Shown here piece after piece: positions 1 through 5,309 of a stretch of 5,500 bases of DNA; position 1 is the first letter of the stretch; each line of letters opens with the position of its first letter. Source of the stretch: Campylobacteraceae bacterium (GTDB taxonomy: Bacteria > Campylobacterota > Campylobacteria > Campylobacterales > Sulfurovaceae). Location of the stretch: contig JALVVQ010000333.1 in the NCBI GenBank assembly GCA_027023325.1, forward strand, positions 1 through 5,500, written 5' to 3'. A program made the position numbers and the translations under genes. The notes under the pieces are model-generated. The model was not told where the DNA came from. It worked only from the letters and a program-made list of their open reading frames with translations, and did no database searches.

Positions 1-293
1 AGTTGAACGATGATGATGTTCTGCGCAAAGCAGTCATTATGGAGCTCATGGCAAACTTCTCCATTGATATTAAAAGAGTAGAAAGAGAGCACGACATTGT
101 CTTTGCAGACTATTTTGCTGATGCACTGGCGGCGCTACAAGAGTTTGTCGAGGGCGATTTGGTTACGATCACAGAGGACAAGATCTCCGTCAGCCCCACA
201 GGCACATTACTGATCCGAAACATCGCCATGCCGTTTGACGCCTATATGCACCAGTATGGCGGAAACAAAAAGAGCTTCTCCAAAACAGTGTAG
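1..293 (+). CDS. hemN: Oxygen-independent coproporphyrinogen III oxidase, C-terminal end (partial)
   Basis: This is the last ~97 codons of a gene that begins before the window; the reading frame has its first full codon at position 3 and stops at TAG 291-293. HemN is a cytoplasmic radical-SAM enzyme that oxidatively decarboxylates coproporphyrinogen III to protoporphyrinogen IX without oxygen, a late step of heme synthesis. The visible part matches the HemN C-terminal domain: an opening DDDVLRKAVIMELM block, then a stretch with DYFADAL, and the terminal hallmark GTLLIRNIAMPFDAY. The radical-SAM CxxxCxxC motif would lie upstream, so it cannot be checked. The TTG at position 3 is an internal Leu, not a start, because the homology continues through the window edge. 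A Lys/Ser-rich tail of about 14 residues follows the core. A hairpin with a T-run follows ~110 bp downstream. Confidence 0.9.
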   Translation, partial: LNDDDVLRKAVIMELMANFSIDIKRVEREHDIVFADYFADALAALQEFVEGDLVTITEDKISVSPTGTLLIRNIAMPFDAYMHQYGGNKKSFSKTV

Positions 294-400
294 CATTTGC
301 TCTGCGCATCGGCTATTAACATGTTTACATCATTAGCTTGTTGGGACTACATGGTAATTTCAACAAACACATGATATATTGAACGACAACAAACTATAGC

Positions 401-435
401 AAGAGGCGTCAGCCCCTTGGATTTTTTCTTTTTTT
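401..435 (+). terminator. Possible intrinsic terminator downstream of hemN
   Basis: Positions 401-407 (AAGAGGC) pair with 412-418 (GCCCCTT) around a GTCA loop with one A/C mismatch. After GGA comes a T-run (422-427), one C, then seven more T (429-435). A short stem followed by U-rich RNA fits a Rho-independent terminator for hemN. The stem is short and lies over 100 nt after the stop codon, and its right arm overlaps another possible stem (414-422), so this is a moderate-confidence call from sequence alone. Confidence 0.5.
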
Positions 436-491
436 GGTTCGTTTTCTTTCTTTTTCATCCAAGGGAAAAAGAAAAAAATGAACAGAAAGAA
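414..491. repeat. Long imperfect palindrome with alternative stems
   Basis: Two competing inverted repeats are visible. The first is a perfect 9-bp pair, CCCTTGGAT at 414-422 with ATCCAAGGG at 457-465, enclosing a 34-nt pyrimidine-rich loop. The second is a long stem: 429-456 (T-rich, with GGTTCG in the middle) pairs with 465-491 (A-rich, with TGAAC in the middle). It starts with the perfect 7-bp CTTTTTC/GAAAAAG and runs to about 27 bp with one bulged C, a few G-T wobbles and one mismatch. The two cannot form together. The sequence is more ordered than ordinary spacer and resembles palindromic intergenic repeats that recur in genomes. That is an impression, not a search result. Confidence 0.6.
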
Positions 492-519
492 ATATAAATA
501 ACTTTGAGGCAAAAAACAA

Positions 520-1809
520 ATGAGTCAATTAGAAGATATCTTCGACTTCACCAAGACCAGTGATGACTGCATCAAGTGTGGTAAATGCATCCCTGTCTGC
601 ACCATCCATCAGGTCAACCCAGATGAGACCACTTCTCCTAGAGGATTTATAGAACTCTTGGGCGCCTACAAGCAGGGGCACTTGGAGCTGGATGAGACCG
701 CCAAAGATATCTTTGAGAGCTGTTTTCTCTGTACCCAATGTGTCGATGTCTGCCCCAATGATCTGCCTACAGATATGGTAATCGAAGAGGTCAGAGCCCG
801 CATTGCCAACAAATATGGTATCGCCTGGTTCAAGCGCGCTTTCTTTACCCTGTTGCGTCACCGCTGGCTGATGGATCTTATGATGAAGCTGGGGTATACC
901 TTCAAGACCTGCGGCTTCCGAGAAGAGACCAAACGAGGTGGTATGATTCCTCGTTTTAAAATGCCTATCCTTAAGAGTGGCAGACTGCTACCAAGCCTAA
1001 GTAAAACCAGTTTTATCAATAAGTATCCGGAAGAAATATCTCATGGTGGCAAGAGACGCGTAGCGATCTTCATCGGCTGCCTAGGCAACTACAACTATAC
1101 CGGTATCGGCGACAGCCTGATCGATATCCTGGCAGATCTTGGTATCGATGCTTTCATCCCCAGGGAGCAGTCCTGCTGCTCTGCGCCTGCCTACTTCACC
1201 GGAGACTTCTACACCGTAGAGACCCTGACCAAGAAAAACATTGCCTACTTTGAGACCTTTATCGACGAGGTAGAGGCAATCATCATCCCCGAAGCCACCT
1301 GCTCAGCCATGATCAAGCATGACTGGGAGGTCTTCCTGCGCAATCAAGGCATGGATGACTGGGCAGACCGTGCAAAAGCACTCAATGAGAAGATATTTAT
1401 GGCAACCGAATGGTTCGAGAAGCACACAGATCTCAAGGAGAGGCTCGCCGCCAAGGGCAAGAAGTTTGAAGAGACCATCACCTACCATGACGCCTGCCAT
1501 GCCAATCTCGTACAAGGCATCTCCCAAGAGCCCAGAACACTCCTCTCTCAAAACTATGAGATCACGGAGATGAGTGACTCTGCCAGATGTTGCGGGTTCG
1601 GTGGTGTGACGATGCAGACAGAGAAGTACCACCTCGCAGAAGCTGCAGGAAAGCCCAAGGCTGCCATGATCCGTGACACGGGCGCACAGATTGTCTCAGC
1701 AGAGTGCAGTGCCTGTCGTATGCAAATCTCCAACTCTCTGCACCAAGCAGAGGTGGATGTGGTATTCAAAAATCCTGTAGAGTTGATTGCAAAGGCGCTG
1801 AAGGACTAA
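520..1809 (+). CDS. GlpC/LutA/GlcF-type (Fe-S)-binding oxidoreductase subunit with two CCG domains
   Basis: A 429-residue iron-sulfur protein. The N-terminus carries two 4Fe-4S ferredoxin motifs, C17-x2-C20-x2-C23-x3-C27 and C68-x2-C71-x2-C74-x3-C78-P. Two cysteine-rich CCG domains follow. The first has C187, C219-C220 and C261, but Met264 stands where the last cysteine of CxxC would be. The second is complete: C326, C357-C358 and C396-S-A-C399. This order is that of GlpC, LutA/LldE-fused and GlcF subunits, which pass electrons from a flavoprotein dehydrogenase toward quinone. No transmembrane helix is obvious, so it is probably cytoplasmic or peripheral. ATG 520 is preceded by TTGAGG (504-509) at a 10-nt gap. 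No dehydrogenase partner lies alongside. The hemN-glpC-like order is known from H. pylori (HP0665-HP0666). The substrate is unknown, and the true role may not be glycerol-3-phosphate oxidation. Confidence 0.88.
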   Translation: MSQLEDIFDFTKTSDDCIKCGKCIPVCTIHQVNPDETTSPRGFIELLGAYKQGHLELDETAKDIFESCFLCTQCVDVCPNDLPTDMVIEEVRARIANKYGIAWFKRAFFTLLRHRWLMDLMMKLGYTFKTCGFREETKRGGMIPRFKMPILKSGRLLPSLSKTSFINKYPEEISHGGKRRVAIFIGCLGNYNYTGIGDSLIDILADLGIDAFIPREQSCCSAPAYFTGDFYTVETLTKKNIAYFETFIDEVEAIIIPEATCSAMIKHDWEVFLRNQGMDDWADRAKALNEKIFMATEWFEKHTDLKERLAAKGKKFEETITYHDACHANLVQGISQEPRTLLSQNYEITEMSDSARCCGFGGVTMQTEKYHLAEAAGKPKAAMIRDTGAQIVSAECSACRMQISNSLHQAEVDVVFKNPVELIAKALKD

Positions 1810-3038
1810 CTATCTATCACTATGCTAAAGACATTCTCTCCAGCACCTCTGTCGTAGTGATAGGTAAATCCATATCCCAGTTTCTCTAGGATATTATTCA
1901 CGATATAGAGCCCCAAGCCAAAGCCATGGCTGCGTTTTTCATCTTGTGAGAAAGGCTCCGTATAGAAAGAGAACGCCTCCTTGAGTGCTTCTCCTTTGGA
2001 ACGCACTTCGATCCGATTGCCCACACTGATGACTTTGACATGCTTATCCGCACCATATTTGATTCCATTGTCCATCAGGTTTTTAAGAGAAAGTGCCAGC
2101 AACTTTTTGTCCGTATAAAGTGGTCTGTCTGCAACTTTGATACTATATTTTTCACTATCTGCCATCAATACACGCTCTGTTCTCTCGATAGCATCCTGAA
2201 GTGTGATATGCGCCTTGGTGGGCTCAAAATTATACATCGTGATCCGCTCTACATCTGCCAAGTCAGAAATGAGCTCATTCATCCGCTCAAAAGCACGAAT
2301 AAGGACCTTTTTCGCCATAGGGTCATCAATCGTCTCCGAAACGATGCGCCCTTTGGTGATCGGTGTTTTGAGTTCATGCATGATATTACGCATAAAAAGG
2401 TTTTTGGAAGAGATCAGCTGTCTGATATGCCCAATGGCTTTGTCAAAGCTCTGTGCGATCTTGCCTATTTCATCGCTTCCCTGATTGTCAATGCGGATAT
2501 CCAGATTGCCGTCTGCGAACTGCTCTATCTGTTTATGCAGGCGCTTGAGTGGATAGAGCTTGCGCAGGATCATAATATAGATCAGTAGAAAAAACAGCAG
2601 CATCCCGCTGCCAATAGAGAGTACCAGTGTATAGATACGGTCATAATAGCCAGACTGATTGTCCACAAACATCTGCGTATAGCCCAGTCTCTGTACATAG
2701 ATGTAGTTGTGCTCCGGTGTCTGAAATACCCGAAATAGCCCATAGATAGTCTGCCCCTCAAAGATGGTTTTACCATTTTTCTCTATCTCTTTGAGTACTT
2801 TTTGGGTGTCGACAGGCTCTATCTTGTAATCCTCATAAAACTGCTTCAGTTTATAGGGGGTCATCTCCAGGTTTTCACGGAACAGAAAGGAGTCAGAAAT
2901 CGGCTTATAGCGTGTGATCTTTTGCGGTTTTCTACTCTCCTCTGTGGCGGTATGAAAGAAGTAAAACGCTGCCAAAAAGACAGAGAGCACCAGCAGAAAA
3001 AGCAGATGGATGAAGCTGGTGACTGAGATATGTTTCAC
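1806..3038 (-). CDS. arsS: ArsS-family membrane sensor histidine kinase
   Basis: A 410-residue kinase starting at GTG (3038-3036), 5 nt after the response regulator stop, so translation is probably coupled; no strong ribosome site is seen. Order: transmembrane helix 1 (about 8-28), a periplasmic sensor of about 105 residues (30-134), helix 2 (about 135-158), HAMP linker (about 158-212), then the dimerization/phosphoacceptor box HELKTP with His221. The ATPase domain shows an N box (N320-LMDN-GIKY), an F-box-like FYTEPFSQ, and a G2 loop GFGLGL (372-377). The usual DxGxG G1 motif is degenerate (RSKGE, about 346-350), which I believe is normal for this family. The phosphoacceptor region, with LFMRN and KTPITKGR, strongly resembles H. 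pylori ArsS. It should autophosphorylate and pass phosphate to the adjacent regulator. The signal is not visible. Its TAG overlaps the stop of the convergent Fe-S gene. Confidence 0.88.
   Translation of the reverse strand: MKHISVTSFIHLLFLLVLSVFLAAFYFFHTATEESRKPQKITRYKPISDSFLFRENLEMTPYKLKQFYEDYKIEPVDTQKVLKEIEKNGKTIFEGQTIYGLFRVFQTPEHNYIYVQRLGYTQMFVDNQSGYYDRIYTLVLSIGSGMLLFFLLIYIMILRKLYPLKRLHKQIEQFADGNLDIRIDNQGSDEIGKIAQSFDKAIGHIRQLISSKNLFMRNIMHELKTPITKGRIVSETIDDPMAKKVLIRAFERMNELISDLADVERITMYNFEPTKAHITLQDAIERTERVLMADSEKYSIKVADRPLYTDKKLLALSLKNLMDNGIKYGADKHVKVISVGNRIEVRSKGEALKEAFSFYTEPFSQDEKRSHGFGLGLYIVNNILEKLGYGFTYHYDRGAGENVFSIVIDS
1814..1863. repeat. 9-bp inverted repeat at the junction of convergent genes
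   Basis: CTATCACTA at 1814-1822 and TAGTGATAG at 1855-1863 are perfect reverse complements, extendable on each side by a T-G wobble, with a 32-nt loop. They lie just past the stop of the Fe-S gene, inside the 3' end of the kinase gene. Such a hairpin could help stop transcription from one or both sides, but there is no adjacent T-run and the right arm is kinase coding sequence. Confidence 0.35.
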
Positions 3039-3043
3039 AGTCT

Positions 3044-3721
3044 CTATACCCTGTCTGTCAAGAGATAGCCTACCCCTCGTACGGGCTTGATATAGGTATG
3101 CGTATCATCCAGTGCCGCGATCTTGTTGCGGATACGGGAGATGATCACATCGATATTTTTGATAGAGCTCTCATCATCAATATGCTCACTCTCATAAATC
3201 AGCTGTTCTCTGGAGACAGAGCCGTTCTTGTGCTGTATCAGCATCGCCAGTACATCAAATTCAGCAGCAGTCAGATCCAGCATCGTACCTTTGAACTCTA
3301 TAACCCTGCCACTCTGATCCAAGGTAAAAAGTGCCTCCTTCTCCTCTTTGGATTCTGCTGCGACATTGGTGCGACGGAGGATCGTTTTGATACGGGTGAC
3401 CAGTTCTCTGGGGTCATAGGGTTTGGGCATATAGTCATCCGCGCCACGCTCCAGTCCGATCACTTTATCCGTGATATCGTCTCTGGCAGAAGAGATGATG
3501 ATCGGGATATTGGAGCTCTCCCTGATCTTCTCTACCACTTCCAGTCCATCCATACCCGGCAGCGTCAGATCCAAAATGATCAGATCAAAGTCATGCTGTG
3601 TTAGCAGAGACATACCCAGATAGGGGTCTTCTGCAGAGATGACCTCCATGCCATGCTTGGTTAGGTAACTGCTCAGGATCATAGAGAGTTCGACATCATC
3701 TTCGATAATTAATATCTTCAT
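3044..3721 (-). CDS. arsR: OmpR/PhoB-family response regulator, ArsR-like (partner of the adjacent kinase)
   Basis: A 225-residue two-component transcription factor. The receiver domain (1-~120) has the acidic pocket E7-D8-D9, phosphoacceptor D51 in LILDLTLPGMDGL, switch Ser78 in ISSARDD, and the conserved K100-P101. The C-terminal ~95 residues are an OmpR/PhoB winged helix: LTAAEFDVLAMLI, a recognition-helix region around NIDVIISRIRNKI, and a final hairpin ending RGVGYLL. The start is ATG at 3721-3719, because GGAG at 3730-3727 sits 5 nt upstream and MKILIIEDD is the family's normal N-terminus. An in-frame ATG 57 nt further upstream would only add a non-homologous leader. The receiver is close to H. 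pylori ArsR (phrases DLTLPxxDGLEV and PIIISSAR), which is the acid-response regulator there and unrelated to the arsenic repressor ArsR. It forms an operon with the kinase and probably binds its own promoter region. Targets are unknown. Confidence 0.9.
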   Translation of the reverse strand: MKILIIEDDVELSMILSSYLTKHGMEVISAEDPYLGMSLLTQHDFDLIILDLTLPGMDGLEVVEKIRESSNIPIIISSARDDITDKVIGLERGADDYMPKPYDPRELVTRIKTILRRTNVAAESKEEKEALFTLDQSGRVIEFKGTMLDLTAAEFDVLAMLIQHKNGSVSREQLIYESEHIDDESSIKNIDVIISRIRNKIAALDDTHTYIKPVRGVGYLLTDRV

Positions 3722-3732
3722 TTGTGCTCCAA

Positions 3733-3741
3733 TGGTATAAT
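3733..3741 (+). promoter_or_regulatory. Extended -10 promoter for the DUF4177 unit
   Basis: TGGTATAAT is a perfect TG-n-TATAAT extended -10 element (hexamer at 3736-3741). It would start transcription near 3748, leaving a leader of about 57 nt before the ATG at 3805. No good -35 is seen (TATCTT at 3713-3718 is weak), which is common for Campylobacterota sigma-70 promoters. The element lies in the divergent region next to the response regulator's ribosome site, so regulator and promoter could affect each other. Confidence 0.5.
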
Positions 3742-3804
3742 GTGCGATATTGCCACTTAGTATGGTAATAATATCCAAAAAATTTAAATCTAAAGGTACA
3801 CAGC

Positions 3805-4017
3805 ATGGAGTATAAAGCGGTTATCTATCAGGAAGGCATGCTCGGATCACTCCTTTTGGGACAATCCAAGATCAATCCCGTCCGATTTAGTGAATTTCTC
3901 AATGCCAATGCATCCAACGGCTGGGAAGTCGTCACCATGGAGAAAGATATTCGAAGAATGCTGCTCTTTTTCAAGCGAGAGGGCTATGTTGTCATACTCA
4001 AAAGGAACAAATCATGA
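3805..4017 (+). CDS. DUF4177-like small protein
   Basis: A 70-residue soluble protein with no signal peptide or membrane segment. The pattern of an N-terminal MEYKAVIYQEG strand, a middle NPVRFSEFLNANASNGWEVV segment and a closing LLFFKREGYVVILKR strand fits the DUF4177 family, in which a short strand-helix-strand domain carries a conserved GWE-V core. The function of that family is not established to my knowledge. ATG 3805 is supported by AAAGG (3792-3796) at an 8-nt gap. The stop TGA (4015-4017) overlaps the start of the next gene in ATGA, so the two are probably co-translated. The gene is divergent from the response regulator across 83 bp. Regulation by it is possible but not shown. Confidence 0.8.
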   Translation: MEYKAVIYQEGMLGSLLLGQSKINPVRFSEFLNANASNGWEVVTMEKDIRRMLLFFKREGYVVILKRNKS

Positions 4018-4235
4018 ATGCAATGAAAATCGCAAGTATTATCACCGGCGTCATCTTGGCAGCCTATGCCATCTTTGCCTTGGTCTGGCTCTGGGGCACA
4101 GCGATCTCCTGGGCCACCTTCGTCAAAGTCACCATCACCGCAGGAGTGATTGTCATCGTCGTCCTCGGACTGGCACTACTCTACCGCGAATATATAGAGG
4201 AGAAAGATATGAAAAAAGAGGGATACCTAGACTAG
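4014..4235 (+). CDS. Small two-helix inner-membrane protein, function unknown
   Basis: A 73-residue protein that I do not recognise as a named family. It has two hydrophobic helices, about residues 5-27 (rich in Ile, Ala, Trp) and about 36-56 (Val/Ile/Leu-rich), joined by a short SWATFVK turn. A charged C-terminal tail of about 16 residues (REYIEEKDMKKEG...) follows. The first helix has few positive charges before it, so orientation is uncertain. The start at 4014 overlaps the previous stop and has AAAGGA (4001-4006) 7 nt upstream. An alternative start at Met4 (4023) is possible. Coupling to the DUF4177 protein suggests the two act together, perhaps with that protein at the membrane; this is inference. 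The stop codon lies inside a 15-bp palindrome. Confidence 0.75.
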   Translation: MNAMKIASIITGVILAAYAIFALVWLWGTAISWATFVKVTITAGVIVIVVLGLALLYREYIEEKDMKKEGYLD

Positions 4236-4238
4236 GTA
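4224..4238. repeat. 15-bp palindrome over the stop codon of the small membrane protein gene
   Basis: TACCTAG (4224-4230), a central A, and CTAGGTA (4232-4238) form a perfect 7-bp inverted repeat with a 1-nt centre. The TAG stop (4233-4235) is inside it. As RNA it would make only a small hairpin with no following U-run. As DNA it looks like a two-fold protein site. It could also be chance, since the last coding codons contribute half of it. Confidence 0.4.
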
Positions 4239-4512
4239 GCCCCAACATTTACTGTACACCCACAAAAAATCTTACTTTTTCTCAATTTTGTTAATACAAT
4301 ATGAGCCGCAAGAATGTACCACTCGTTTTCAAACCTAGACCTTTTCACAAGATGGTCAGGAAAGCAGGCAAGCCCACCATGCTGTGACTTGCAGACACTG
4401 TCCTTGAGTAACCATAAAATAAACGATTCATTGTTTAAAAATTAATCATCAATTAGTTTATTAACTAGACATATACTGGTATACTTCTTCAAAAAAACAA
4501 CAGGAGTGCATC
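4236..4512. other. 277-bp intergenic region with no recognised gene
   Basis: The left part (4255-4300) is AT-rich, with an A/T stem of little strength at about 4264-4280. The middle (about 4301-4405) is clearly richer in G and C than its flanks. It contains a 28-codon + strand frame (4301-4387) without a ribosome site, and lies under a - strand frame open from 4441 to 4232 that has no ATG. Neither resembles a family I can name. Short inverted repeats are present (ATGGT 4352-4356 with ACCAT 4376-4380; GCAAG 4368-4372 with CTTGC 4388-4392), but no fold of a known RNA is convincing. The right part (4410-4500) is very AT-rich and carries the likely promoter of the FNT gene. A weaker TACAAT at 4295-4300 could be an upstream start. 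Confidence 0.6.
4477..4485 (+). promoter_or_regulatory. Extended -10 promoter for the FNT/nirA-like operon
   Basis: TGGTATACT is a TG-n-TATACT extended -10 (hexamer 4480-4485), predicting a start near 4491-4492 and a short leader of about 21 nt that contains the AGGAG site (4502-4506). A second TATACT at 4472-4477 directly precedes it, so two overlapping -10 elements exist. TTTATT at 4457-4462 is a weak -35 at 17 bp. No clean FNR-type or NssR-type operator was found. Confidence 0.5.
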
Positions 4513-5304
4513 ATGGCGTATGTCAAACCAGAAGAGATTGTAGAAAATATGTTGGCAGCAGGAACTGCAAAAGCAAACCTAGGCATCAAGGATCTATTGA
4601 TTAGAGGGGCACTCTCAGGTGCATTCCTAGGGTATGCCACCACACTGGCTATCACAGGCATCACACAGACAGGGTTGGGTATCGTAGGCGCACTGATCTT
4701 CCCTGTAGGTTTTGTGATGATTATTTTGTTGGGGCTTGAGCTTGCCACTGGCAACTTTGCACTGCTGCCTATCGCAGTCAAGGATGGGCGCACCACAGCA
4801 GGCAAACTTGCCTTCAACTGGACATGGGTGCTCATAGGTAACCTACTGGGTAGTGTATTGTATGCTATACTTTACACTGCTGTCGTGACAAAGATGGGAC
4901 ATATCGACCCAAGCAACATCATCGCGGTAAAAAAGATTATTGCTGTTGCCGAAGGTAAAACGCTAGGCTATGCAAAGTATGGTTTTGATGGCACACTTTC
5001 TGCTTTTACCTCTGCCATCTTGTGTAACTGGATGGTCACATTGGGGGCAGTGATGGCATTTACCTCTACGACTACTATCGGAAAGATCGCTGCAATGTGG
5101 CTACCGATCATGACCTTCTTTGCTCTGGGTTATGAGCACGCGATTGTCAACATGTTCGTCATTCCTGCGGGTATCATGCTAGGCGCCAATGTGACTATCA
5201 CTGACTGGTGGGCTTACAATGAGATCCCGGTACTACTGGGCAATATAGCAGGCGGCATGATCTTCACCGGATTTGCACTCTATTTTACAGCCAAGAAAAA
5301 GTAA
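4513..5304 (+). CDS. Formate/nitrite transporter (FNT) family channel, probably nitrite uptake
   Basis: A 263-residue integral membrane protein, the normal length for the FocA/NirC family, which forms pentamers that move small monovalent anions such as formate or nitrite across the inner membrane. Six hydrophobic helices are visible (about 33-52, 54-76, 104-125, 163-183, 190-206, 240-258). Family marks include GLELATGNFALLP (74-86) after the broken second helix, NWTWVLIGNLLGS (102-114), CNWMV (171-175), and GYEHAIVNMF with the central pore His209. ATG 4513 has a strong AGGAG 6 nt upstream. The next gene, a nitrite/sulfite reductase, starts 5 nt after the stop. That points to nitrite import (NirC-like) rather than formate export (FocA), though the sequence alone does not fix the substrate. 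Confidence 0.9.
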   Translation: MAYVKPEEIVENMLAAGTAKANLGIKDLLIRGALSGAFLGYATTLAITGITQTGLGIVGALIFPVGFVMIILLGLELATGNFALLPIAVKDGRTTAGKLAFNWTWVLIGNLLGSVLYAILYTAVVTKMGHIDPSNIIAVKKIIAVAEGKTLGYAKYGFDGTLSAFTSAILCNWMVTLGAVMAFTSTTTIGKIAAMWLPIMTFFALGYEHAIVNMFVIPAGIMLGANVTITDWWAYNEIPVLLGNIAGGMIFTGFALYFTAKKK

Positions 5305-5309
5305 ACACT

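Noticed and set aside
3..293. A complete 96-residue protein starting at TTG 3
   Set aside because: The HemN C-terminal similarity begins at the very first visible residues and there is no ribosome site, so the TTG is an internal Leu of a gene cut by the window edge.
379..400. TTGAAC and TATAGC as a sigma-70 promoter ahead of the Fe-S gene
   Set aside because: The spacing is only 10 bp, too short for a functional -35/-10 pair. TATAGC alone is a weak -10.
2040..2588. A 182-codon + strand open frame inside the kinase gene
   Set aside because: It is antisense to a clear histidine kinase with all its boxes, and has no recognisable domain of its own. The same applies to the frames opposite the response regulator (3098-3604), the Fe-S gene and the FNT gene.
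3722..3778. A 19-residue N-terminal extension of the response regulator
   Set aside because: The extension is not receiver-like, while the ATG at 3721 has GGAG 5 nt upstream and gives the standard MKILIIEDD start.
4264..4280. Terminator after the small membrane protein gene
   Set aside because: AAAAA and TTTTT arms could pair, but the stem has almost no G-C pairs and no proper U-tail, so it is not a convincing terminator.
4353..4372. Possible signal recognition particle (4.5S) RNA core
   Set aside because: GGTCAGG followed by AAGCAGGCAAG recalls the SRP RNA domain IV, but the apical GGAA tetraloop and the paired stem around it are missing, so the resemblance is superficial.
4425..4470. FNR/NssR-type operator upstream of the FNT gene
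   Set aside because: The AT-rich stretch contains fragments such as TTAAT, ATCAA and TTAAC, but no two half-sites in the required symmetric spacing.
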